Shown here: piece after piece, positions 54,247 to 63,186 of the stretch
Layout of the letters: every line of letters begins with the position of its first letter
How positions within the stretch are numbered: position 1 is the first letter of the stretch
From: Flavobacterium panacagri
GTDB lineage: Bacteria; Bacteroidota; Bacteroidia; Flavobacteriales; Flavobacteriaceae
Direction: 5' to 3'
Assembly: GCF_030378165.1 (NCBI RefSeq)
Contig: NZ_CP119766.1
Span: 868,001 to 932,000 of the forward strand
DNA length: 64,000 bases
Made by a program: the position numbers and the translations under genes
Notes under the pieces: model-generated
Told to the model about the DNA's origin: nothing
The model's input: the letters and a program-made list of their open reading frames with translations, nothing else
Databases searched by the model: none

Positions 54247-57036
54247 TTACGGATTAATTGTCCAAGAAGCAAACCACATCTGACCAATCATACCTGCTCC
54301 AATTACCTGAAGATAATCAGATCCAAAAAGATTTGTTGCTCCTACTTTAATAACCGATTTTAATTTTGGAAGAGCATAATTTATCTGAGCATCAAGAACT
54401 GTATTTTCAGGAATCATACCATCTCCAAAAGAAGACTCCCATAAGTACTCAGAATTCCATCTCACATTAACATTGAAACCTAAGTTTTTAATCACTTTTG
54501 CATTTCCTAAAGAAGCTTTAATTCTATGTTTTGGCGTATTGAAACCCGCAACGAAATCTGGATCATCTTCCTGATTGAAATTAAATTGGGCATAATTATA
54601 ATTCGCTCCTACCTCAAAATCTTTATAAACTTTCTTAGACAGACCTACTCCAAAACCAAAAGAAGAAATCTGAGCCGTTGTATTAGTATAAACCTGATAC
54701 ACTCTTCTATCACCAAACGCCAATGCTTGATAACTCTGCTGCACTGCAGGATTTGTCGGATCTGTCCCAACTGTTCCATAGTAAGGAGAAATAACTCTTG
54801 CCGTATTCATAAAGTCATTATAAATATTATAATAAGCATTTAAATCTACTGATAAATCATTTTGAACCACAGTACGATATCCCGCTTCAAAAGCTTGAAC
54901 CTGCTCTGGTTTTACCAAACCAATATCAGCAACTTGAAGACTAGCCGGATTAGAAGAAGCCGCAAAAGCCTGAACCGAAGCTACTGTATAAGCATTACGA
55001 TAAGCATTTTGTCCAGACATTCCAATAGTCGCTGGCTGTCCTGCCGCCTGTCCTGCCGCACTAACATTTACTGTTTCTTGAAAACGATCTAAATTCTCAG
55101 GTGCAGACCCAATCAATGCAAAAGGACCTAAATCTAAACCAATATATTGATCTTGTGTAGTTGGATTGCGGAAACCTGTCTGATAAGACAACCTGAAATT
55201 ATGATTTTTTGAAGCTCCTGCAGAATACACAAAAGACACTCTTGGCGAAATATTTCCATCAAAATTCTGGCTTTTATCATAACGCAAAGATCCTGTAAAC
55301 TTTAATCTGTCGTCTAAGAATTTTTTCTGCAACTGTGCATACGCACCGTATTCTTTATATTCAATTGGCCCATCATAATCTGTAAAAATGGTTCCCTCAG
55401 AATCCATTACATATTTTCTCCAAGAACCTCCAACTTGAACTTCTGCCCATTTTATTACATCTCTAAAATTATAATTCACATCTGAATGATATAATTTGGA
55501 ATGGTCGATAAATTTAGCACCTTGTGTCAAATCAGGATTTGCTACTACATTACTTAAAGCATTATTAAATTGCGCAGAGCCCGGCTCAAATCTTGCTGAA
55601 CCTGTTGGTTTTGGAATAAAAGAAATCTGCGCAGGCAGTACGTTATAATCTGCAAAGTTTCTTGCTATAGCAGCAGATTCATTAGCATTAGTTCCCATAA
55701 CCGCACCAGCATACTGATATGCCGTTGCATAATTCGTAAACCATTCTTGATCTGATTTTGCTGCTCTGTTCACATTCCACGCCGCAAATCTCATATCGTA
55801 AGAATTACCTGCATCTTCACTTGTAAAATACACTCGCCCAAAAAAGTTTTTCCCCTTTACTTCAAACTTTCCTTGCTGCATTAAGAAATCTTTCAAAGCA
55901 TATCTATTTGCTCCCTGATAAATAGTACTTCCCGTACCTATCTTATATTGTAAAATAAATTCTGTGTCATTAGCCCAAGGTTTAATATGAGCACTAAAAT
56001 CAGCTTTCATGCTCTGCACTTTATTATCTGTCAAGTCTTGCTCACGGTATCCTGTTCTACTCACCTGACCAACATTAGGAATAAAAGTAGTAACCTCGTC
56101 ACCATAGATATTCAAACCGTCGTAATTTTGATTCATTGCATGTCCAACAGAACCCCCAGTCATACTTCTAGTATCATTCGCAATCCACTCGCTAGCTTCC
56201 ATGTAAGTAAAATTAGCTTTCATTGCAAAATGTTTCGTGAAAGCTTTAGCTGCTCTAATTCCGAAATCATTATAATCATTTGTACCCGCAGCATTCTGAC
56301 TAGTCTGACCATACTTATAATAAACACTTATTCCTTCATTAGTAAACGGACTTTTACTAGTCATAAACATAATTCCGTTAAAAGCATTTGCACCATAAAG
56401 AGCTGATGAAGCACCCGGAAGCAACTCCACACTAGCCACATCAATATCTGAAACACCAATAAGATTCCCTAAAACAAAATTCAACGCTGGAGAGGAGTTA
56501 TCCATTCCATCCACCAACTGCATAAAACGAGTATTGGCAACAGTCGCAAAACCTCTAGTATTTACCGACTTGAAAGAAATACTGCTCGTATTGAAATTTA
56601 CTTCTTTCAAGTTTTCTAATCCGTCATAGAAAGTGGCTGCCGTAGTATTTTTAATCTCCTGAAGCCCCATACGTTCGATAGTTACCGGCGACTCAATCAC
56701 TCTTTCAGGTGTTCTTGAAGCCGAAACCACAATTTCATCCAATTTAGTTTCTTCATCTTTTAAAATTACATTCACTTTTTGATTTGCTGCAGTAACATTA
56801 ATCGTTTTTGATTCAAATCCAATTGCGGAGATTTTAATAGAAAATGGCAGTTTAGAATTTGTGGTCAACTTAAATGATCCATCAAAATCAGTAGACGCGC
56901 CAGTGTTTTCTCCGACAACAACAACATTAGCGCCAGGAATAGATTGTTTGTTACCATCTGTAACCGAACCTGTAATTGTATTCTGCGCAAAAGACATTCC
57001 GCTGAACAACAACATAATTAGCAAGTAGACTCTCAT
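54247..57036 (-). CDS. TonB-dependent outer-membrane receptor with carboxypeptidase-like regulatory domain
   Basis: 929 aa. Signal peptide MRVYLLIMLLFSGMSFAQ. Residues ~19-105 form a carboxypeptidase D regulatory-like domain (TITGSVTDGNKQSIPGANVVV, GFESKTINV) typical of Bacteroidota receptors. It is followed by a TonB-box-like segment (LDEIVVSASRTPERV), a plug (MGLQEIKNTTAATFYDGLENL, SVELLPGASSALYGANAFNG) and a 22-strand beta-barrel ending FASWTINP with the C-terminal aromatic. It imports a substrate energised by TonB. It is not a typical SusC and has no SusD neighbour; the SGNH lipoprotein takes that position. Substrate unknown. Confidence 0.92.
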   Translation of the reverse strand: MRVYLLIMLLFSGMSFAQNTITGSVTDGNKQSIPGANVVVVGENTGASTDFDGSFKLTTNSKLPFSIKISAIGFESKTINVTAANQKVNVILKDEETKLDEIVVSASRTPERVIESPVTIERMGLQEIKNTTAATFYDGLENLKEVNFNTSSISFKSVNTRGFATVANTRFMQLVDGMDNSSPALNFVLGNLIGVSDIDVASVELLPGASSALYGANAFNGIMFMTSKSPFTNEGISVYYKYGQTSQNAAGTNDYNDFGIRAAKAFTKHFAMKANFTYMEASEWIANDTRSMTGGSVGHAMNQNYDGLNIYGDEVTTFIPNVGQVSRTGYREQDLTDNKVQSMKADFSAHIKPWANDTEFILQYKIGTGSTIYQGANRYALKDFLMQQGKFEVKGKNFFGRVYFTSEDAGNSYDMRFAAWNVNRAAKSDQEWFTNYATAYQYAGAVMGTNANESAAIARNFADYNVLPAQISFIPKPTGSARFEPGSAQFNNALSNVVANPDLTQGAKFIDHSKLYHSDVNYNFRDVIKWAEVQVGGSWRKYVMDSEGTIFTDYDGPIEYKEYGAYAQLQKKFLDDRLKFTGSLRYDKSQNFDGNISPRVSFVYSAGASKNHNFRLSYQTGFRNPTTQDQYIGLDLGPFALIGSAPENLDRFQETVNVSAAGQAAGQPATIGMSGQNAYRNAYTVASVQAFAASSNPASLQVADIGLVKPEQVQAFEAGYRTVVQNDLSVDLNAYYNIYNDFMNTARVISPYYGTVGTDPTNPAVQQSYQALAFGDRRVYQVYTNTTAQISSFGFGVGLSKKVYKDFEVGANYNYAQFNFNQEDDPDFVAGFNTPKHRIKASLGNAKVIKNLGFNVNVRWNSEYLWESSFGDGMIPENTVLDAQINYALPKLKSVIKVGATNLFGSDYLQVIGAGMIGQMWFASWTINP

Positions 57037-57290
57037 TTGGGTTAGTTTTTTCGTTAGTATATATAGCCAAAATAAGCAAATATTTTAATATGTATAAAAA
57101 AACGTTAAATAAAATTCATATTTAATATCATTTTTTACAATATTTTAACTATTTGTTAATTCAATTTCTTAGAATAAAAACAAAGAAATACAAAAGAAAA
57201 ACCAATATACTATGCATACATATAAATTTTTATCAAAAAATTGAAAAATTCATAAAAATACATAAGCAGAAAAAAAATTATGACAATAAA
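57037..57290. other. A+T-rich intergenic region upstream of the TonB-receptor gene
   Basis: No gene seen. It contains the presumed promoter of the receptor gene; no full TTG-N19-TAnnTTTG match was found. It is made mostly of A and T runs. Confidence 0.5.
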
Positions 57291-57320
57291 AAAAAGCGAG
57301 ACCTAAATCTCGCTTTTTTA
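57288..57320 (-). terminator. Terminator of the glgA-like/DUF4270/glmS operon
   Basis: AAAAAGCGAGA (57291-57301) and TCTCGCTTTTT (57308-57318) make an 11-bp perfect stem with a 6-nt loop. Read on the minus strand, a T-run follows. Confidence 0.83.
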
Positions 57321-57345
57321 ACATATTTATATTTCTAAAAAGAAA

Positions 57346-59196
57346 TTACTCCACTGTAACTGATTTTGCCAAATTTCGCGGCTGATCCACATTACAACCT
57401 CTCATAACAGCAATGTAATATGAAAGCAATTGCAACGGAATTGTTGTTACTAATGGAGATAATGCATCTGAAGTTTCCGGAATTTCGATAACATAATCTG
57501 CCAATTCGCGAACTTGAATATCACCTTTTGTAACTACAGCGATTATTTTACCGCTTCTTGATTTAATTTCCTGAATATTACTTACAATCTTATCGTAATG
57601 TCCTTGTTTTGGAGCAATTACAATAACCGGCATTTGTTCGTCAATCAAAGCAATTGGACCGTGTTTCATCTCTGCAGCCGGATATCCTTCTGCATGGATA
57701 TATGAAATCTCTTTTAGTTTTAAAGCACCTTCTAAAGCAACTGGGAAATTATACCCACGTCCTAAATAAAGACAATTTGGCGAATCTTTAAAAGCTGCTG
57801 CAATTTCTTTTGCTTTATCATTGGTTTCTAATGCTTCTGCTACTTTTTCAGGAATAACTTCCAATTCCTGAAGGTAAGTATGGAAATCTGTATTCGACAA
57901 TGTTCCTTTCGCTTTTCCAAGTTTCAAGGCAATCATTGTTAAAACAGTAATCTGAGTAGTAAACGCTTTTGTAGAAGCCACTCCAATTTCTGGCCCTGCA
58001 TGCGTGTAAGCACCTGCATGGCTTTCTCTAGAAATAGAAGAACCTACAACATTACAAACACCAAACACAAAAGCTCCATTCTCTTTAGCCAACTTAATAG
58101 CCGCCATTGTATCTGCAGTCTCACCAGACTGAGAAATAGCAATAACTACATCGTCTTTATTGATAATTGGGTTTCTATATCTAAACTCAGAAGCATATTC
58201 TACTTCAACAGGAATACGTGTAAACTCTTCAAAAATATATTCAGCAACTAGACCTGCATGCCAAGAAGTACCGCACGCTACAATTAGAATACGTTTTGCA
58301 TTTAAGAATTTCTCCAAATTATCCTCGACACCGGCCATTTGAACAATTCCCTCATTAGCATGAAGCCTTCCTCTATACGTATCTTTAATTACTGAAGGTT
58401 GCTCATAGATCTCTTTTAACATAAAGTGATCATATCCTCCTTTTTCAATCTGCTCCAAATTCATTTGAAGTTCTTGAATATAAGGATCTACCAAAGAATC
58501 ATCTTTAATTTTTCTAATTTTAATAGGCTTATGCAATCTAATATTTGCCATTTCTCCATCTTCTAAATACACCGCATTAGAAGTATATTCAATAAATGGT
58601 GACGCATCAGAAGCAACAAAATACTCTCCTTCTCCAACTCCAATCGCCAACGGACTTCCTAATCTTGCCGCGACAAGTTCATTTGGATTTTTTTTATCAA
58701 AAACAGCAATTGCATATGCCCCAACCACTTGATTAAGTGCAATCTGAACCGCTTTACCTAATTTAATATTTTCTTTCTTCTGAACTTCTTCTATTAAATT
58801 AACTAAAACCTCTGTATCTGTATCCGATTTAAAAGTATAACCTCTTTTGATCAACTCTTCTTTTAGAGGAGCATAATTCTCTATAATTCCGTTGTGGATA
58901 ATTACTAAATCCCCAGAGTTAGAAACATGAGGATGAGAGTTTACATCGTTTGGAACACCGTGTGTAGCCCAACGAGTATGGCCAATACCAATATTACCAT
59001 TAACAGTAAATCCTTCGCTTGCTTTGGCTTCAAGATCAGAAACTTTACCTTTTGTTTTACAAACCTTTATGCCAGACTCTTCGTCATACAGCATAACACC
59101 GGCACTATCATAACCTCTGTACTCAAGTCGCTTTAAGCCCTTGATTACAATAGGATACGCGTCTCTATGACCGATATATCCAACAATTCCACACAT
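57346..59196 (-). CDS. glmS: Glutamine-fructose-6-phosphate aminotransferase (isomerizing)
   Basis: 616 aa. The N-terminal glutaminase domain has the catalytic Cys2 after Met removal (MCGIVGYIGHRDAYP) and RLEYRGYDSAGV. The C-terminal half has two SIS sugar-isomerase domains (CGTSWHAGLVAEY, ISQSGETADTMAA, GRGYNFPVALEGALKLKEI, EMKHGPIALID) and the usual end DQPRNLAKSVTVE. It makes glucosamine-6-phosphate from fructose-6-phosphate and glutamine, the entry to peptidoglycan and LPS amino sugars. Third gene of an operon, 9 bp after the DUF4270 gene. No glmS ribozyme is expected or seen. Confidence 0.97.
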   Translation of the reverse strand: MCGIVGYIGHRDAYPIVIKGLKRLEYRGYDSAGVMLYDEESGIKVCKTKGKVSDLEAKASEGFTVNGNIGIGHTRWATHGVPNDVNSHPHVSNSGDLVIIHNGIIENYAPLKEELIKRGYTFKSDTDTEVLVNLIEEVQKKENIKLGKAVQIALNQVVGAYAIAVFDKKNPNELVAARLGSPLAIGVGEGEYFVASDASPFIEYTSNAVYLEDGEMANIRLHKPIKIRKIKDDSLVDPYIQELQMNLEQIEKGGYDHFMLKEIYEQPSVIKDTYRGRLHANEGIVQMAGVEDNLEKFLNAKRILIVACGTSWHAGLVAEYIFEEFTRIPVEVEYASEFRYRNPIINKDDVVIAISQSGETADTMAAIKLAKENGAFVFGVCNVVGSSISRESHAGAYTHAGPEIGVASTKAFTTQITVLTMIALKLGKAKGTLSNTDFHTYLQELEVIPEKVAEALETNDKAKEIAAAFKDSPNCLYLGRGYNFPVALEGALKLKEISYIHAEGYPAAEMKHGPIALIDEQMPVIVIAPKQGHYDKIVSNIQEIKSRSGKIIAVVTKGDIQVRELADYVIEIPETSDALSPLVTTIPLQLLSYYIAVMRGCNVDQPRNLAKSVTVE

Positions 59197-59205
59197 ATAT
59201 ATTTA

Positions 59206-60834
59206 TTAATTTGGTTTCGTATAGTAGATCTGGAGTTTCAATCTTTTATCACCAGCAGAAGCCTTACCGCCATACAAAACAGTACCCAAAGGACTCATTA
59301 CTGATGTTCTAGGCGCTTGTGATATAGTTTCATTTTTAAGCTCCAATACATTAGGCACAGCAAAAGTAGCTGCAGAACTTAGAGAAACAGTCAATCCTAA
59401 ATTAACATTTTTCAATGTTGCATCTTTTATAAGATTACGAATATGACTTGTAATTCTCACTTTGTATGTTTTGCCTTTTTTATTAGAATCAAGTACAATT
59501 AGACCACCAAATGTACTATCATCGGTAGAGAAATCTGCCAAAACTGTATTATTAGTCATATCAGACAAATAAACTCTCATTGGTTCTTTTGTATTGGCCA
59601 TTTTATCGGCATCAATATAAAAGACAAGATTTGCTTCATTTACTTTCCAGTTCTTAAGCGTAACATTTTTTCTGATTTCATCCAATTGATCAGGAACACC
59701 ATTGGCACCATCTTTAACATCTCCATTAGCATCATAACTCAGAACATCTGTCTGATCAAAAAGCTTAATTATTGCCAAAGATCCCTGACCTCCTTTTAAG
59801 TAAAGTCTTTCGTCACCATCTTTATCATTTCTGTTTGCAACGGCACTTTGATAATCGGCATTTTTCGCATCTTGAAGAAAACTAGCCGTACTAGTTGCTG
59901 TAACACCTTTTAAGTTTACTAGAATCTGCTTATCTTCTGTAGCATTTGCATCATCAGTTGTAGAAGCTGTTTTAGCTTTATATTTAATAGTGATTACTCC
60001 TTTAGAAAAATCCATTAAAGCCATATTAGCAGGAGAAGTTCCTGATTTTTCTACCATAAAATACAACCCTCTAAAATATTCCTGAAAAAGATCTTCTGTA
60101 GAAAGTTTTGAGGCTACAGCATTTAATATTTTATCCTGAAAAAATTGCTTATTAAGATTTAAAGTCATTTGCGGAGCAACTCTTGTAACAGTTTCTTTAT
60201 TGTCTGCATCAACTGTTTTAGTTACAATTTCTTTAGAATCAAAAAAGAATTGTTCATTTTCTACGGCCGCTCCATCATTTAATAACACATCCTTATTAGC
60301 AATAGTAAAGAAATCATTATTTTGGCTTGTATAATAAAATTGAGGCAATTGGGAACCACCACTGAAATAGCTGTTTCTCATCTGCATTTTTGACTCATAA
60401 ACACTCAATTTTAATTTATAATCACTTCCCTGACCCCCATAAATAGAATCTAGCTTGTAAGTACTATTACCCTCAGCATCGGTCGTTTTATCTTTGACAA
60501 AATATGGAATAGTAAGCACAACACTTTCTACAACCGGAGACTCTCCAATTGTTGGCGCATAGCTAACAAGTCCAACTTGGGTCACAAAATTTGCAGTAGT
60601 AGTACCAAATAAAGGATTATCAAAAATACCCAAAGCATTTACAGCTAAATTATTCGACTGAATAGGAGTCACTTCTTGATTAAAAGCTAAAACATTATAA
60701 TCTTGCGCTTCAAGCCCAAAATGATCATCTGCAATTAAACCATCACCTACTGCATTAAAATCTTTGTCGCAAGAATATAAAGAAACAACAATTAAAGCTA
60801 AAAGAATTTTCTTAACAAAAGAAGTATTATACAT
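59206..60834 (-). CDS. DUF4270 family lipoprotein
   Basis: 542 aa. Lipoprotein signal MYNTSFVKKILLALIVVSLYSC (Cys22) followed by DKDFNAVGDGLI, the start of DUF4270 proteins. Beta-rich, with SVVLTIPYF-like strands, no catalytic motif visible. The family is conserved in Bacteroidota, is predicted at the outer membrane or periplasm, and has no established function I can name. It lies between the glycogen-synthase-like gene (21 bp upstream) and glmS (9 bp downstream), a linkage I believe is conserved in Flavobacteriia. Confidence 0.88.
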   Translation of the reverse strand: MYNTSFVKKILLALIVVSLYSCDKDFNAVGDGLIADDHFGLEAQDYNVLAFNQEVTPIQSNNLAVNALGIFDNPLFGTTTANFVTQVGLVSYAPTIGESPVVESVVLTIPYFVKDKTTDAEGNSTYKLDSIYGGQGSDYKLKLSVYESKMQMRNSYFSGGSQLPQFYYTSQNNDFFTIANKDVLLNDGAAVENEQFFFDSKEIVTKTVDADNKETVTRVAPQMTLNLNKQFFQDKILNAVASKLSTEDLFQEYFRGLYFMVEKSGTSPANMALMDFSKGVITIKYKAKTASTTDDANATEDKQILVNLKGVTATSTASFLQDAKNADYQSAVANRNDKDGDERLYLKGGQGSLAIIKLFDQTDVLSYDANGDVKDGANGVPDQLDEIRKNVTLKNWKVNEANLVFYIDADKMANTKEPMRVYLSDMTNNTVLADFSTDDSTFGGLIVLDSNKKGKTYKVRITSHIRNLIKDATLKNVNLGLTVSLSSAATFAVPNVLELKNETISQAPRTSVMSPLGTVLYGGKASAGDKRLKLQIYYTKPN

Positions 60835-60855
60835 GTTTTATAATAAAGTTAAAAT

Positions 60856-61662
60856 TTAAAGTCCAAACGTTCTATAGAAATTTGTATAAGCGTCAGCAAA
60901 TGCATCTTTCGTGGCGAAAGGTAAAAAAGGTTTTCCTGAAGATTCTATAAATTTTGTTAAACTTGGAGAAACATTTTCCGAAGCAATGATTACTCCATCA
61001 GAATGTAAGATGCTTGCTTTTAAAACATTCTCGTAATTTGGAACTTCTAAATCTGATACAGCATCATGAGGAACACCATCAAATTTAACTTTATTTATCA
61101 TCTCCAAATCCAAATTCTCATCAAAAGACTGTCCGTAAACAGAAGTAATGATTTTGGTTTCAGAAAATAAGGCTTCATGTTTGTAATAATGTTTCATATA
61201 GATAGGAAGCATTGCTGCAAGCCATCCATGAACGTGAATGATATCTGGAACCCAGTTTAATTTTTTCACTGTTTCCACAACACCTTTAGCAAAGAAGATT
61301 GCTCTTTCGTCATTATCAGGATATAAAACACCTTCCTCGTCTGCGAAGGTTGCTTTACGTTTAAAATATTCATCATTATCTATAAAGTAGACCTGAATTC
61401 GCTCTTTCGGAATTGAAGCAACTTTAATAATCAACGGCATGTCTAAATCATTCACTACCAAATTCATCCCTGAAAGCCTGATCACTTCGTGTAGCTGATG
61501 TCTTCTCTCATTGATATTCCCATATCTTGGCATGAAAATTCTTATTTGACCTCCTTGGTCATTAATCATTTTCGGAACGTCATAAGACATTAAAGAAACC
61601 TCATTTTCAGCCAAATAAGGCACGACTTCAGATGATACATATAATATCCTCTTATCTTTCAT
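60856..61662 (-). CDS. Half-length glycogen/starch synthase-like protein (GT5 N-domain only), probably non-catalytic
   Basis: 268 aa against ~480 for GlgA. It corresponds to the N-terminal Rossmann domain: ILYVSSEVVPYL, then IRIFMPRYG, YFIDNDEYF, PDIIHVHGWLAAMLPIY. The ADP-glucose KxGG motif expected after SSEVxP is replaced by AENEVSLMSYD, and the HxHDW motif reads HVHGW. The whole C-terminal GT-B domain, including the catalytic Glu and Arg/Lys residues, is missing. It is often annotated as glycogen synthase, but glucosyl transfer is unlikely from this sequence. First gene of the operon with DUF4270 and glmS, divergent from panC. Confidence 0.85.
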   Translation of the reverse strand: MKDKRILYVSSEVVPYLAENEVSLMSYDVPKMINDQGGQIRIFMPRYGNINERRHQLHEVIRLSGMNLVVNDLDMPLIIKVASIPKERIQVYFIDNDEYFKRKATFADEEGVLYPDNDERAIFFAKGVVETVKKLNWVPDIIHVHGWLAAMLPIYMKHYYKHEALFSETKIITSVYGQSFDENLDLEMINKVKFDGVPHDAVSDLEVPNYENVLKASILHSDGVIIASENVSPSLTKFIESSGKPFLPFATKDAFADAYTNFYRTFGL

Positions 61663-61699
61663 AATAGTATTTTACTTAATTTTGGTAATAAAAACGTCG

Positions 61700-61707
61700 C
61701 AAAATTA
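61700..61707 (-). promoter_or_regulatory. Candidate -7 element for the glgA-like operon
   Basis: On the minus strand TAATTTTG (61707-61700), 37 bp upstream of the ATG; the -33 position reads TTA. Confidence 0.5.
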
Positions 61708-61738
61708 CAAAAATTTATGCAGTTTATAACTAATATAT

Positions 61739-61746
61739 TATGTTTG
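61739..61746 (+). promoter_or_regulatory. Candidate -7 element for panC
   Basis: TATGTTTG (TAnnTTTG), 23 bp before the panC ATG, divergent from the glgA-like promoter about 30 bp away. Confidence 0.5.
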
Positions 61747-61769
61747 CATAAAATTTTAATAATACCTCA

Positions 61770-62618
61770 ATGCACATTTTCTACAGTAAAGCAGCTTTGA
61801 TAGCCTATATTAAAACTATCAAAACCGCAAATTCAACTATTGGATTTGTACCAACAATGGGCGCTTTACACCAAGGACATTTGGCTTTAATGCAGCGTTC
61901 ACTAAAAGAAAACGACGACACCGTTGTAAGCATTTTTGTCAATCCAACCCAGTTTAACAACCCGGAAGATTTAGCAAAATACCCGAGAACTTTAGAAGAA
62001 GATATTAAGAAAATGCGTACATTAAGTGATAAAATCATTTTATACGCTCCTTCTGTCGAAGATATTTATGAAGGAAATACTGTTTCTCAAACTTTTGATT
62101 TCGACGGATTGGAAAATCAAATGGAAGGAAAATTCAGGCCAGGACATTTTAATGGCGTTGGAACAATTGTAAAAAGGCTTTTTGAGATTGTCACTCCGAC
62201 CAATGCTTATTTTGGAGAAAAAGATTTTCAGCAGCTTCAAATTGTTAAAAAAATGGTCGAAAAAGCGGACTTACCTGTAAATGTTGTTGGCTGTCCTATT
62301 TTCAGGGAAGAAAACCAGCTTGCAATGAGTTCGCGTAATGAACGCCTTTCTGCACAAGAACGAAAAGATGCCGCTATTATCTACAAAACTTTAACTGAGG
62401 CTAAAGAGATTTTTAAGAATCATAGTCCACAGGAAACATTGGAATTTGTAGAAAATTCTTTCAAAGACAATAACGAATTCGAGCTTGAATATTTTGTTAT
62501 TGCTGACGAATCAACACTTTTACCTATCGATCAGAAAGAGAATGACAAAAACTACCGTGCATTTATAGCAGTATTTGTTAATTCTATAAGACTGATAGAC
62601 ACCATTTCATTAAATTAA
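61770..62618 (+). CDS. panC: Pantothenate synthetase
   Basis: 282 aa, normal length. It joins pantoate and beta-alanine using ATP to give pantothenate, the precursor of coenzyme A. Landmarks: VPTMGALHQGHLALM (HIGH motif), SIFVNPTQFN, FRPGHFNGVGTIVKRLF, YFGEKDFQQLQIVKKMV, and AMSSRNERL (KMSKS-like loop). panD follows 14 bp later, giving an operon that supplies both the ligase and its beta-alanine substrate. Confidence 0.97.
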   Translation: MHIFYSKAALIAYIKTIKTANSTIGFVPTMGALHQGHLALMQRSLKENDDTVVSIFVNPTQFNNPEDLAKYPRTLEEDIKKMRTLSDKIILYAPSVEDIYEGNTVSQTFDFDGLENQMEGKFRPGHFNGVGTIVKRLFEIVTPTNAYFGEKDFQQLQIVKKMVEKADLPVNVVGCPIFREENQLAMSSRNERLSAQERKDAAIIYKTLTEAKEIFKNHSPQETLEFVENSFKDNNEFELEYFVIADESTLLPIDQKENDKNYRAFIAVFVNSIRLIDTISLN

Positions 62619-62620
62619 TC

Positions 62621-62628
62621 TAACTTTG
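62621..62628 (+). promoter_or_regulatory. -7-like element abutting the panD start codon
   Basis: TAACTTTG (TAnnTTTG) ends 4 bp before the panD ATG. If active, transcription would start at or within the start codon and give a leaderless panD message. Confidence 0.4.
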
Positions 62629-62632
62629 CAGC

Positions 62633-62983
62633 ATGCAAATTCAAGTTATAAAATCAAAAATTCATCGCGTTAAAGTAACGGGTGCCGATTTAAATTATAT
62701 TGGCAGCATTACTATTGATGAAACTTTACTAGAAGCTTCAAATATTATTGAAGGCGAAAAAGTATCTATTGTGAACATTAATAATGGCGAACGTTTTGAA
62801 ACTTACGCTATTAAAGGTGAGAAAAACTCAGGCGAAATCACTTTGAATGGTCCAGCTGCAAGAAAGGTTCAGAAAGATGACATCATCATTATCATTTCTT
62901 ACGCAACTTTGGATTTTGAAGAAGCGAAGACCTTCAAACCGTGGATTATTTTCCCTAACGAAAATGACAATTCGCTAACCTAA
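62633..62983 (+). CDS. panD: Aspartate 1-decarboxylase proenzyme
   Basis: 116 aa, normal length. It decarboxylates L-aspartate to beta-alanine. The protein self-cleaves between Gly24 and Ser25 (NYIGSITID) to make the pyruvoyl cofactor at Ser25. Other conserved parts: KSKIHRVKVTGADL, NGERFETYAI, NGPAARKVQKDD, IIISYA. Directly downstream of panC (14-bp gap). Confidence 0.96.
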   Translation: MQIQVIKSKIHRVKVTGADLNYIGSITIDETLLEASNIIEGEKVSIVNINNGERFETYAIKGEKNSGEITLNGPAARKVQKDDIIIIISYATLDFEEAKTFKPWIIFPNENDNSLT

Positions 62984-63186
62984 ACCAATTCTTTCTTTTT
63001 TAAGAATTTACTTTCTTTGTTCAAAGCTTTTTGTACAAAGAATTCCTCTTTTGTCTTAATCCAAAATGATTTTGACGCTAAAATACTGTGCTTCAATTTT
63101 TATCCCTTTTAACAAAGAAGCAAATAAAATAGTATATTGCTACACTATTTTCAATACATTTTTAATTTACTGAAATGCCACAAATC

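Noticed and set aside
60856..61662. Decayed glgA pseudogene
   Set aside because: The frame is intact, starts cleanly and leads an operon with close spacing; loss of motifs looks like divergence under constraint rather than decay.
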